NCBI RefSeq assembly: GCF_949987515.2
Contig: NC_082694.2
Coordinates: 64,106,080-64,170,079, forward strand
Source: Delphinus delphis
Lineage: Eukaryota; Chordata; Mammalia; Artiodactyla; Delphinidae
Direction of reading: 5' to 3'
Length of the DNA: 64,000 nt
Shown here in pieces: positions 38,117 to 48,014 of this stretch. Positions within the stretch are counted from its first letter, which is position 1; each line of letters opens with the position of its first letter. Under the pieces are notes generated by a model. That model searched no databases and was not told the origin of the DNA. It was given only the letters and a program-made list of their open reading frames with translations. The position numbers and the translations under genes were made by a program.

Positions 38117-38450
38117 AGGGGTCAGCAAACTACGCTTCAGGGGCCAAAGCTGGCCCACACAGGCTGTTTCTGTATGGTCTATAAGCTAAGAATGATTTTT
38201 ACATTTTTAAATGGTTGCGAAAAAAAATCAAAAGAATAATATTGCGTGCCATGAAATTTATACGAAACTCAAATTTCAACATCCATCAATAAAGTTTTAT
38301 TAGAGCACTCACACTCATTCACTTAAGCATTATCTATGGCTGCTTTTGTGCTAAGGAGGGCAGAATTGAGAAGCTGCAACAGAAACCATATGTCCCACAA
38401 AGCTACAAATAGTTACTATCTGGCCCTTTACAGAGAAAGTCTGCCACCCT
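38117..38450 (+). mobile_element. hAT-type non-autonomous DNA transposon, near complete
   Basis: Begins aggggtcagcaaactacgct and ends tctggccctttacagagaaa gtctgccaccct, forming imperfect terminal inverted repeats. The interior has gaatgatttttacattttta aatggttgcg and caataaagttttattagagc. This is a common mammalian MER element whose exact name I cannot fix. Confidence 0.85.
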
Positions 38451-38461
38451 TTATACTTCAG

Positions 38462-38750
38462 GGCATGGATGCTGGAGCCTGGCTGCCTCCATTTAAAGCC
38501 TAATATGTATTCTCCTTATTCTGCCTCTATTTAAAACCTAACACTTATTATTCACTTATTAACTGTGGACCCTGAATACATTACTTAAGCACTCTGCACC
38601 TCAGTTTCCTCATCTGTAAAATGGGGTTTGTCATGGCACCTACCTGATGGGGTATCACTGTGAGTTATAAATGAACAATCATACAAAGCATGTGAAACAG
38701 TACCCAGCATGCAGTAAGCAGTTACTAAGTTGGCTATAACTACAATTCCT
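38462..38750 (+). mobile_element. MIR SINE
   Basis: gcatggatgctggagcctgg, cacctcagtttcctcatctg taaaatgggg and tgaaacagtacccagcatgc agtaagcag follow the MIR order. Confidence 0.85.
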
Positions 38751-38841
38751 TCTTCTTGAGGGCTGCAGGATGTGTTTTCCAGTTGAAATGGTAGCAAAGT
38801 ACTTAGATTCCAGCACAGCCTCCCAAATCTCTTTATCATGG

Positions 38842-38935
38842 TAGAATTGAAGAATGAGGCAAGAAGAAATGAGAGGGAAAAAAGGAAAAAAGGAAAGAAG
38901 AGGACTGAGGAGGGAACAAGAGAAAGGAAAAAGTT
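38842..38935. repeat. Polypurine (GA-rich) tract
   Basis: Almost uninterrupted purines (agaggg, ggaaaaaaggaaaaaaggaa, ggaggg). A similar tract lies at 39786-39834. Such tracts can form triplex DNA. In LTBP1 sense they are pyrimidine tracts about 1 kb downstream of the donor. Confidence 0.85.
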
Positions 38936-38979
38936 ATCAGGACCCCACTCATCAGGGACAGTAGGTGGCCTACTCAAAG

Positions 38980-39785
38980 GGGAAGTATAAATTAGGATAA
39001 TTTCATCTGTAGTAACAGATTAAATCACTTCTGTGGGCTGGCGGGATACTAATCACCAGGTGGAAGCTATCCCGGGGGGTTGGTGGGGAAAGCATTCAAA
39101 ATTCCAAGCAAGTGACTTACAGATGAACTGCTGGGTCATTTTTAAGTTGAGAACTTCCTGTATTTTACATTCCTAGACAAATGACAAGTGATAGTTGCAG
39201 TAATTCTGCATCTTGTTATCCATGTAGAGTAGCTAATTAAAAGGAAACAATTTGTGTAAGGACCCTGTCCTTACAGAGTTCTCATTTTGTTCAGAATAGC
39301 ACTTACTTCCTAATGCTAAGGAAAAAAAAACCATGCTCCCATAAATAAAACACAAGCTCATTCACCAAAAATGGACCTGCATGGCTAACTGGGAGGAAAA
39401 CATGGTGTTTAATAGAAGATACACTTAACCTGCTACCAAGGTGGAGAAATTCTCTTTCCCAGGACTCACTTTCACTTGAATACCTTCTCTGTGGAAAGAT
39501 GAGTTCCTACCTTTTCCGTGGACCTTTAAAAATCACACTCACTGTTTCTCCTTTTCAATTATGACTTCAAAAACTCTAAAGCACCCCCCACCTCGAAAAA
39601 AAGAGAATTGTTTAACTCACAACTCCACCATAACCAAACAACTACCTTTATTATTCCCTTCCAACCTTGATCCCCTTAATCCTCACTACTGCTTTGCTTA
39701 ATGCTTATGGTAAATCTTCCCTGCAGAGGCTAAACACACATATCAAGTATTTTTTAAGACACTTGATGTGTAAACATAACATGTA
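38980..39785. other. Unassigned intron next to the exon
   Basis: No recognised repeat or exon. Confidence 0.4.
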
Positions 39786-39923
39786 AAACCTTAAGAAAAG
39801 GAAGGAAAGAAGAAAAGGAAAGAAGGACATTACTATCCAAGTGATTTCTGCAAATTGTGCAGGAAAAGAAGAGTGATTTAAAGCAATGCACTTAAGATGC
39901 TCCCGAGCTGGAGGCAAGTTCAA

Positions 39924-39932
39924 AACACTCAC
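39924..39932 (-). promoter_or_regulatory. LTBP1: 5' splice donor of the LTBP1 exon
   Basis: On the minus strand the sequence CA/gtgagtg follows the last codon fragment. It is close to the ideal donor. Reading through it gives an in-frame TGA at once, so the exon must be spliced here. Confidence 0.9.
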
Positions 39933-40230
39933 TGAGAATGTATCTGCTGGGAGAGTCCCACTGAAGGCTTCGGCTTGAGGGTCAAGGTCATCTGGGCCAC
40001 AGGACTGACTCTTGGTAGAGTATCTGCCTTCTTAGATGAAGTGTGCTTTGCTGCTTGCTCAGGAGGGACCCAGGAGGAAGCAGCCACAGGACTCTGCCCT
40101 CCAAACACTGGTGACGAGGTGTCCTGGGCAGCTGTTGTCTCACAGGCTTTGCCCTTGGTCCCTGGTTTACACACACAGAGTTGAGGCCGGAGACACATCC
40201 CTCCATTCTGACATGGAGGAACACAGCTTG
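39933..40230 (-). CDS. LTBP1: LTBP1 internal coding exon (EGF-like domain plus linker), long isoform
   Basis: LTBP1 is a secreted extracellular-matrix protein that binds the latent TGF-beta complex and tethers it to fibrillin and fibronectin matrix. This 298-nt exon reads on the minus strand as 98 whole codons with two exon bases at each end completing split codons. Residues 1-30 contain six cysteines at 2, 6, 12, 18, 20 and 29, the EGF-like pattern, with CQNGGMC and [12 protein letters not shown]. Residues 31-98 are a Ser/Pro/Lys-rich linker ([36 protein letters not shown]) that I recognise as LTBP1. The acceptor is a pyrimidine-rich tract ending ttctgcag (AG at 40232-40231). The donor is CA/gtgagt (GT at 39932-39931). 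The incoming codon needs one base from the previous exon, and NCA allows the expected proline before SCVPPC. The exon lies before the start of the short isoform (known from the family), so it should be specific to LTBP1L. It is uninterrupted and looks functional. An LTBP paralogue is the only real alternative. Confidence 0.95.
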
Positions 40231-40260
40231 CTGCAGAAAGAAATAGAAGACATACTTTGA
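40231..40260 (-). promoter_or_regulatory. LTBP1: 3' splice acceptor of the LTBP1 exon
   Basis: Read on the minus strand, this segment is a pyrimidine-rich tract (tcttctatttctttctgcag) immediately before the first exon base at 40230. It matches the mammalian acceptor consensus. The ATG-initiated reading that continues upstream into this tract is intronic and should not be taken as a start. Confidence 0.9.
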
Positions 40261-40335
40261 AGAAAAGCATTGTAGACCTTACTAATTCTTCCAAAGGCTT
40301 ACCAGTAGCATCGGGCTATCCCTCAATAAAACAAA

Positions 40336-40358
40336 ATGATGATGATGATGATGACGAT
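40336..40358. repeat. (GAT)n microsatellite
   Basis: Six ATG/GAT units and a diverged unit, about 100 bp upstream of the LTBP1 acceptor in transcription. Confidence 0.93.
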
Positions 40359-40605
40359 AATAGATAATATTTATTAACGGCTTCCTATGTGCCAGGCATT
40401 ATTCTAATAGATATCGACAAACTTAACCCCCCAGCAACTGTTTTAAGTAGATATTTTATTTTGCTCATTTTACTGATGAAGAAAGAGGCACTGGGGTTAT
40501 ATAATTTGCCAAAGGTCACACAATCATTAGTAAATAGAAGAGCTGGGATTTGAATTCAAGTGAACTGGCTCCAAAGTCATCACTCTTAACCACTTTTCTA
40601 TGGCT
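40359..40605 (-). mobile_element. MIR-family SINE
   Basis: The plus strand reads tatttattaacggcttccta tgtgccaggc, tttactgatgaagaaagagg and gagctgggatttgaattcaa, the reverse complement of a MIR. Confidence 0.8.
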
Positions 40606-40889
40606 GCCACCCAGAAATGCATCAGAAATACAGGGAAATAAAAGAAAGTATTCTGCCCTTCTTTTTAAGTTGTGTTCTGTGGCTTAAGTTTAAATTTTAG
40701 GTATCCAAACAACATGTGGCAAAAAACAAAAGCCCAATTCCAAACCCAAACCCCCAAAAGTGTTACAGCCTTCATCTTGCATAAGCTATCAGAGCTTGGA
40801 GTGACTGTTTCAGAAATCTAGTCCAACCTACCTTTTTTTTTTTTTTTTTGAGAGAAAAACCAAGGGCAGAAAGGTTGAGAGTCAACCTT

Positions 40890-40943
<54 letters not shown>

Positions 40944-40961
40944 CGTATATATATATGCATA
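40890..40961. repeat. 72-bp compound (TA)n(CA)n(TA)n tract
   Basis: Alternating purine/pyrimidine throughout: TA units, about 18 CA units, then TA units with one CG and a TGCATA end. It lies about 660 bp upstream of the LTBP1 acceptor in transcription. Confidence 0.95.
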
Positions 40962-42628
40962 GATTTTTTTCTTTTTTTAAGCAAGTACATCCCTAATCTT
41001 ATAACAAAAGGCAACCAAAAAGAAACAACCTCTTTATCTCCTATTAACTAGGATGCATGTACTTTGAATCACCAGACTTGTGGCCAAGCAGTTTTAAAGT
41101 TAGCAGGACTATGGGTCACGGGTAGGGTGAGTGGATTTTATCATAGGCAAGGTCCCCTGGGAGTGTAGATGTTACTGACTTAAATTTTATGAACATCATA
41201 GGCCTATGGACATGATTCCTTTCTTTATTTGTCCAAATTAATTTATTTAAATGAACCTTTTGCTATCAGCCCACCTTTGACTTAAACTCTTTGTCCTGAG
41301 GCAGATCCCAGTACTAAATCTCCCATAACATTCAACACAGGGTTCAGTCTACAAACAATCACAAAACAGATGAGGAATATGAACCAGAGGAGGCTCAGTT
41401 ATGGAGGAACCAAATGACCAAGACCTAAAAGCCCTGAAACCTACTGATTTTCTATAAACAAGAGAAGATACTTTTCCTATCTCCCTACAATTCCTATTAA
41501 TTACAGCAAATAATGATAACAAACGGCTGTCAAGTGTCAGAATACTAGGCTGACAAATTTTCTAAAAATTTGGAAGGATTCTTGGGAGAAAAAAAATAAA
41601 AGGAAAGAAAAATGCAGCCAGCTCCTGAGGTGACCTTGGGGTAAGTTACTTAAGCTTGGCCTCTGCACCTGTACAAGTCCAGGGGCAGGGGGGAGGGCAG
41701 TAGCTGCTTGTTCTAAAATGGTCCCTGAGGGCTCTTTCCATATTAGGCTTCTAGAATTCAAAGTCAAAAACTATGCAATTCTAAAGTTCACGATTCTAAT
41801 TTATCAGCGGTTTCCTGGCCGAGTGATGAACATTAGGTCCCTACTCGGCCACGGTTATTTATGGAATGTCACAGGAATGGAAATGGGTTCCACCCAGAGA
41901 GAACAGAAGTGGCCACAAGCGAGGACTGGATGGGGCTTTCAAAGCTGAGACTCTGCCAGAGATCACCACCCCCCCAGGCACTTTCATGTATACATTCTCT
42001 TCATGCTTTCAATTAGAAACATGTTTTAGTTTAACATCTGAGAATGATTTCCACTTCTCCTCCCTCCCAAGGTGTACTGCAAATGTCTACAAATCTACCA
42101 GGAAGGCTGCACTGAGCGGCTCACAAAAGCTGGTACCTAGATGGAAGCCAAGCACGGAAATCTTCCCCAAACCACCGAGAATATGCAACAAGGGCCTATC
42201 TAGAGGAGGACGTGGATGGGTTAGAAGGATAACAGGGTGGCGATTTTCTTTTAACTCTTCAAATTTTGCACGTCGTAGGGTGAGGGGAGTGGGGAAAGAA
42301 TAATTAAGGAAAAAAATAACTTTAAACTCACACAGAAAAGAACATAACAGTACGACTATATACAATAACAACACTAAGTCTGAAAAGACAAGGAGAATGA
42401 TTAGACAATTTCCTCTTCCACCTTCCCCATTGGGCTCCAACAGCAGCCTCCCGGAGCACGCAGACAGGAGGGGCTGGCTTAAACTGGGGGCAGGGACAGA
42501 TTCCCTAATTGCCAAGACAAGCCCCTCCCCTGACACGAAAAGCAAAACTCACGTTCTGCAACCACATTTTGTCAAGCCCTTTTTCGTGTGATATTTGGAC
42601 CTTGTGCAATAGCGGTTCCCACGTGTCA
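40962..42628. other. Unassigned intron sequence
   Basis: No element recognised. A 152-codon minus-strand frame (42087-42545) and a 145-codon plus-strand frame (41866-42303) overlap and look random. Confidence 0.4.
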
Positions 42629-42793
42629 ACGTCTCAAACTGTGGTGCTTGGACCAGCAGCAGTTATCACCTGGAAGCACTTTAGAAATGCACATTCTCGG
42701 GCTGCCCCTGGCCTGCTAAATCCCAAACTGGAGCCCAGCAATCTGACCGCCCTCCAGGTGAGTCTGATTCTCACTCAAGTTTGAGAACCACTG
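42629..42793 (+). mobile_element. MER5A-type hAT MITE
   Basis: ctcaaactgtggtgcttgga ccagcagcag, aaatgcacattctcgggctg and cactcaagtttgagaaccac tg fit the MER5A consensus. Confidence 0.88.
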
Positions 42794-43090
42794 GCACAGG
42801 ATTTGGAAATTGGCAGCCTTCCACCAGTTTTTTGAGAACTTGCATTTTTATCACCGCAAGTTTGGTATTTTCACACTACAGTGGCTTTTATGTTACTGAA
42901 TTCTTGCCGTGACAGATGTGTTTGTCTTATGTTGCCCTTCTGTTTTTAATGCAAAAAATTAAGTTTTTTCCATGTGACCAAATTCTCAAGATAATTATGG
43001 GTCCCTTCCAAAAGTTTATACATTTGTCACCATCTACTTCATGGCCAATGTAAAAATTTGTAGGCATTTATGAGAAAAAACTGTTATTCT

Positions 43091-43356
43091 TTTTTTTAAT
43101 TGAAGTATAGTTGACTTACAGTATTACATTGGTTTCGGGTGTCAGCGTAGATATTTAGTATATTTACAGATTACTCCATGAAAAGTTATTATAAGATAGG
43201 GGCTATAATTCCCTGTGCTATACAACATATCCTTGTTGCTTATCTATTTCATACATACTAGTTTATATCTGTTAAACCCATACCCCTAATTTGTCCCTCC
43301 CCCCTTCTCTCTCCCCTTTGGTAACCACTAGTTTGTTTTCTGTGACTCTGTTTCTG
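43091..43356 (-). mobile_element. 5'-truncated L1 3' end
   Basis: The plus strand reads tttttttaattgaagtatag ttgac, ataattccctgtgctataca and ctttggtaaccactagtttg, the reverse complement of an L1 3' UTR. The duplication gagaaaaaactgttattct (43072-43090) recurs as gagaaaactgttattct at 43357-43373. Confidence 0.88.
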
Positions 43357-43514
43357 GAGAAAACTGTTATTCTAACTGAGGTTCTGAACCATGTGGAATA
43401 TTTTAACTCTTACAGAAGTTCTTTAAAATGTTTTCCACCAGTTGGTTCTGCATTTGCCTGGCCAGCTGTGGTTGAACACAATGAGTAAACACTACATCAA
43501 GATCTTATCAGTGG

Positions 43515-43925
43515 GACTTCCCTGGTGGCACAGTGGTTAAGAACCCACCTGCCAATGCAGGGGACGTGGGTTCAAGCCCTGGTCCGGAAAGATCCCACAT
43601 GCCGCGGAGCAACAAAGCCCATGTACCACAACTACTGAGCCTGTGCTCTAGAGCCCATGAGCCACAACTACTGAGCCTGCACCTTAAAGCCCACGAACCA
43701 CAACTACTGAGCCCATGTGCCACAACTACTGAAGCCCACGCGCCTAGAGCCCGTGCTCCACAACAAAAGAAGCCATCGCAATGAGAAGCCCACACACTGC
43801 AAGGAAGAGTAGCCCCCGCTCGCCGCAACTAGAGAAAGCCTGTGCACAGCAATGAAGACCCAAGGAAGCCAAAAAAACAAATTAATTAATTACTAAAAAC
43901 AAAATTTTTCTTTTTAATTAGAAAA
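43515..43925 (+). mobile_element. Long CHR-type SINE with internal tandem repeats
   Basis: The head gggacttccctggtggcaca is followed by four spaced copies of ccacaactactga and a distinct 3' part ending in AAATTAATTAATT. Total about 410 bp, twice the other copies. It is flanked by aagatctta (43499-43507 and 43926-43934), with similarity extending to about 15 bp. Confidence 0.9.
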
Positions 43926-43947
43926 AAGATCTTAGCGGTGGTCTGGG

Positions 43948-44359
43948 CAGTGGTTCTCAGGCTTTGCAGCACATTAGAATCACCTGGGGAGCTTTTAAAA
44001 ACTCTCAAAACCCAGGCCTAACTCCAGGCTGATTGAATCGGAATATCTGGGGGAAGGGGCTCATACATCAGTTTTAGTTTTGTTTTTCGGTTTTTTTTTT
44101 TTTTGCGGTAGGTGGGCCTCTCACTGTTGTGGCCTCTCCCGCTGCAGAGCACAGGCTCCGGATGCACAGGCTCAGCGGCCATGGCTCAGGAGCCCAGCCG
44201 CTCCGCGGCATGTGGGATCTTCCCGGACTGGGGCATGAACCCGCGTCCCCTGCATCGGCAGGCGGACTCTCAACCACTGCGCCACCAGGGAAGCCCTGTT
44301 TTTCGGTTTTTTAACTCTCTAGATGATTGCAATATGCAGCCAAACTTGAGAGCCAGTAG
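43948..44359 (+). mobile_element. MER20-type hAT MITE split by a SINE
   Basis: The left part is cagtggttctcaggctttgc agcacattagaatcacctgg. The right part is gattgcaatatgcagccaaa cttgagagcca. The SINE 44097-44296 and its duplication separate them. Confidence 0.88.
44097..44296 (-). mobile_element. CHR-type SINE inside MER20
   Basis: Complete reverse copy. The 16-bp duplication tgtttttcggtttttt lies at 44081-44096 and 44297-44312. Confidence 0.97.
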
Positions 44360-44454
44360 GTGAGGGAACAAAATCCTGCAAGACTTGCTGGCAGACTAAT
44401 CTTCCCGAAGTGCAGCTCTTTTAATTTTTTTCTCTCTGTTTAAAAATTTGCAAC

Positions 44455-44850
44455 ACATTTTAGCTGCCCTTGAGATACATTCAAGACCCTCTACATCTGG
44501 ACCCCAACCGCCCCTTTCCACCCTCAGTGCCCCCTGGTCCATCCCTGCAAAAGTTCACCCCTTCTTGCCTCTGCACACCCGGTGCCCTGTCCTGAAACAC
44601 GGGCCGGCCCCTCAAGCTCTTGCTCATCTGAAAGCTCCTCCTTCTCTGTGAAGTCCTTCCCAAACGCCCACCCCGACCTCCTGCACCATTTTCATCATTC
44701 ACTTCACATTTCACATGTACTGTCACATATATTAATCATCTTTTAACAAAGCTCTTTTATTTCCCAACCAGAATATAAGCCGTGAGGTCAGTTATAATTG
44801 GCTAACGCAAAACTTTTTGTACCCAAGGACAGGAGCCTGAACCTCATCTT
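44455..44850 (+). mobile_element. L2 LINE fragment
   Basis: gagatacattcaagaccctc, gctcatctgaaagctcctcc ttctctgtgaagtccttccc and catcttttaacaaagctctt ttatttccc match the L2 3' region. Confidence 0.65.
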
Positions 44851-44900
44851 GGTTGACTGATGTCAAAGTACTGCCATTTCTTTTCAAGTATGTTGGGATT

Positions 44901-45118
44901 GGGCTTCCCTGGTGCCGCAGTGGTTGGGAGTCTGCCTGCCGATGCAGGGGATGCGGGTTCGTGCCCCGGTCTGGGAGGGTCTCACGTGCCGCGGAGCGGC
45001 TGGGCCCCGTGGGCCATGGCCGCTGGGCCTGCGCGTCCGGAGCCTGTGCTCCGCAATGGGAGAGGCCGCAACGGTGGGAAGCCCACGTACCGCAAAAAAA
45101 AAAAAAAAAAAAAAAGAA
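44901..45118 (+). mobile_element. CHR-type SINE
   Basis: Complete copy with a 22-base A-tail. Duplication atgttgggatt at 44890-44900 and 45119-45129. Confidence 0.97.
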
Positions 45119-45167
45119 TGTTGGGATTTAAGGACATCTATAAAGGGAAGATAATAAGTGGGCTCTT

Positions 45168-45722
45168 CATCATCGGATGAATGGATAAAGAAGATATTCC
45201 ATATATACAATGGAATATTACTCAGACATAAAAAGAAACGAAATTGAGCTATTTGTAATGAGGTGGATAGACCTAGAGTCTGTCATACAGAGTGAAGTAA
45301 GTCAGAAAGAGAAAGACAAATACCGTATGCTAACACATATATATGGAATTTAAGAAAAAAAATGTCATGAAGAACCTAGGGGTAAGAAAGGAATAAAGAC
45401 ACAGACCTACTGGAGAACGGACTTGAGGATATGGGGAGGGGGAAGGGTGAGCTGTGACAAAGCAAGAGAGAGTCATGGACATAATATACACTACCAAACG
45501 TAAGGTAGATAGCTAGTGGGAAGCAGCCGCATGGCACAGGGATATCGGCTCGGTGCTTTGTGACCACCTAGAGGGGTGGGATAGGGAGGGTGGGAGGGAG
45601 GGAGACACAAGAGGGAAGAGATATGGGAACATATGTATATGTATAACTGATTCACTTTGTTATAAAGCAGAAACTACCACACCATTGTAAAGCAATTATA
45701 CCCCGATAAAGATGTTAAAAAA
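45168..45722 (+). mobile_element. 5'-truncated L1 (ORF2 C-terminus and 3' UTR)
   Basis: Starts within the DEWIKKI segment of ORF2, continues with the codons for RNEIELFVMRWIDLESVIQS (one frame shift), then the A/G-rich 3' UTR and poly(A). The 15-bp duplication aataagtgggctctt lies at 45153-45167 and 45723-45737. It is closely related to the L1 at 35082-35693 but in the opposite orientation. Confidence 0.95.
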
Positions 45723-46976
45723 AATAAGTGGGCTCTTAATCCATTACATAATAAAAACTACGTCTCTGGATTTGGTTTGCCAGTTGTTCAAACAGTCTCC
45801 AATCTTTCAAAGATGTTTTTAGATCAAAATTAATATTTAAATTAATTTGTACTCTGCTCATGTACATGGTCTGCAGTGGCATTTAGCAGTATGCTGTTAA
45901 ACAGTTTCAGAAGCCCAGATCCAACCTGTTCTAAAAGAACTTTGAAGGGTAGGGGCACTCAGAAACAAACTGCTTGTGGATTCACAGAAAAGAACATCAC
46001 AATGGGCTGATAGCCGTTACAAGGTACTAAACCTCCAGTACAAAAGCGCATCAAGGGAATTAGCCTAAGACATTCAGGTGCAGTAGGAAAAAAAGCTTCT
46101 GAGAGACACTCAGTTTGTGAAAAGGAACCAGAAGTTGGGGGGAGCCCACCATTCATTAAGTAGATAATCCTGTAAGATGACTTCTCCTCGAGATAAGCAC
46201 AGTGAATTAACCCCCTACCCCGTCCCCCATTCCAAACACAGAACAATCATTTTTAAGATTGTTTTCATGTTAAAGAAACGGATTTCCATGATGGAAACAG
46301 GTGGCCATGATGGAATAACTGTTACCAAACAAGGCTTTTTTTCCATAAACAACTAAGAAACTGGATGAAAGATATAAGACAACTGTTGTTAGATACCAGA
46401 CAACTGGCAAGAGAGGACTGTGAATCCTAAGAGAAGGGCATAAAGAGGGGAGCCCTAGGATCACCCCAACCACCTGCAGGAAGCACTCGGCAGATCACCG
46501 TGCAGGGAGGGAGCCCACGCACAGCGTGATGGAGGCTGAGTGGCTGGAATCTGCAGGGCAGAGTCCTAGAGAGGAGAGACCTGCACACACAGATAGCCCA
46601 GAGATCTGCAGAGGGCCCCGGACTCTGAGCTGCACAGGCATAGGGTGCAACAAACTACCCAGGACCTGTAAGCTGCAATTTCCCAGTCCTGACCCGCCAG
46701 AGTCAGGACATTCAGTACAGACCCCAGAATTAAACTCCCTTTAAGAGTAAAACCTCAATATCAAAATCAGGCAAGAACTATACACAGAAGAAAACTCTGA
46801 TATAAATCACAGTTAAGAATATAGATGCACAATTCCTAAATAAAATATTAGTAAATCAAATACGATGGTATTTCCAAAACAGAAAAGCAAGCCGAATTAA
46901 TTCCAGAAATATAAGGATGCTTTTAAATGTCAGCAAATCTATCCATGGAATTCCGCATGTTAAAAAATTAAAGGAG

Positions 46977-47165
46977 GGCTTCCCTGGTGGCGCAGTGGTT
47001 GAGAGTCCATCTGCCAATGCGGGAGACGCGGGTTCGTGCCCTGGTCCGGGAGGATTCCACATGCCGCGGAGCAGCTGGGCCTGTGGCCACTGAGCCTGTG
47101 CGTCCGGAGCCTGTGCTCCGCAACGGGAGAGGCCACAACAGTGAGAGGCCCACATACCGCAAAAA
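46977..47165 (+). mobile_element. CHR-type SINE with a small internal deletion
   Basis: The head is ggcttccctggtggcgcagt. The usual gcccgtgagccatggccgct segment is shortened to gcctgtggccact. A diverged duplication is likely: aaaaaattaaaggag at 46962 and aaaaaattgaatgag at 47166. Confidence 0.93.
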
Positions 47166-47793
47166 AAAAAATTGAATGAGAACTTGTCTCGATGAATGCA
47201 TAAAATTTTCCAATAAAATTCATCACTTATTCATAATAACAAACAAAAACTGTTAGCCAACTAGGAATACAAAGGGATTTCCTTGTTCTGGTAAACAGTA
47301 ACTACAGCAAATCCCACACACAAAGAGTATACCAAAACCTACAGCAAATACTATGAGGAAACTGTAGAAGCATTCCTATCAAAGCTGGAAACAAGTCTAA
47401 ATGCCCACAATAACCTCTACCGTTGATGTTATATTGTAAGTCCCAGCCAACCTGGCAAAACAAGAAAAAAGAAATAAAGGTCTAAGGAGTAGGAAGGGAG
47501 AAACAAATGGACCATTATTTTAGTTTACCTATGTGTCTATGTAGATAATCCAAAAGATTCTACAAACTACCATAACTGATAAGAATGTGGTACCAGTTCA
47601 GAAACAGAAAACAGATGAATGAAATTTAACAAAAAGGTTAGAAACAGACTCAAATATAAATGGAGACTTGCAACATGATGGAGAAGGTATAACAAATCTA
47701 CAGAAAAACAATGGACTAAAAAACTGGGGTTGGAAAAGAGCCAACCATCTAAAAGAATCAAAACTAGATCCCTACCCCACTTAAGACTATACA

Positions 47794-48014
47794 GGGCTTC
47801 CCTGGTGGCGCAGTGGTTGAGAGTCCGCCTGCCGATGCAGGGGACGCGGGTTCGTGCCCTGGTCCGGGAAGATCCCACATGCCGCGGAGCGGCTGGGCCC
47901 GTGAGCCATGGCCGCTGAGCCTGCGCGTCCGGAGCCTGTGCTCCGCAACGGGAGGGGCCACAACAGTGAGAGGCCCGCGTACCGAAAACAAATAAATAAG
48001 TTAGAAAAAAAAAA
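47794..48014 (+). mobile_element. CHR-type SINE
   Basis: Complete copy inserted in the old L1. Duplication aagactataca (47783-47793) and aagaatataca (48015-48025), one mismatch. Confidence 0.95.

Larger units (their letters stand above)
1..39932 (-). other. LTBP1: LTBP1 intron downstream of the exon (partial)
   Basis: Everything from the donor to the left edge is inferred to be intron on the minus strand. I looked for the next LTBP1 coding segments (the VTPLSSQ/QEYVLKPKY region and the short-isoform signal peptide) among minus-strand readings and did not find them. The content is interspersed repeats plus unassigned AT-rich sequence, listed separately. Confidence 0.8.

Noticed and set aside
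40231..40294. Upstream ATG giving a signal-peptide-like start ([20 protein letters not shown]) for the LTBP1 frame
   Set aside because: The hydrophobic run is the translated polypyrimidine tract of the splice acceptor. The exon begins at 40230.
42087..42545. 152-codon minus-strand open frame near the LTBP1 exon
   Set aside because: It is not similar to any LTBP1 segment, lacks splice sites at its limits and overlaps an equally long frame on the other strand.
43628..43738. Spaced repeats that superficially resemble a CRISPR array
   Set aside because: The four ccacaactactga units are internal to a mammalian SINE, with irregular short spacers. CRISPR does not occur in this context.
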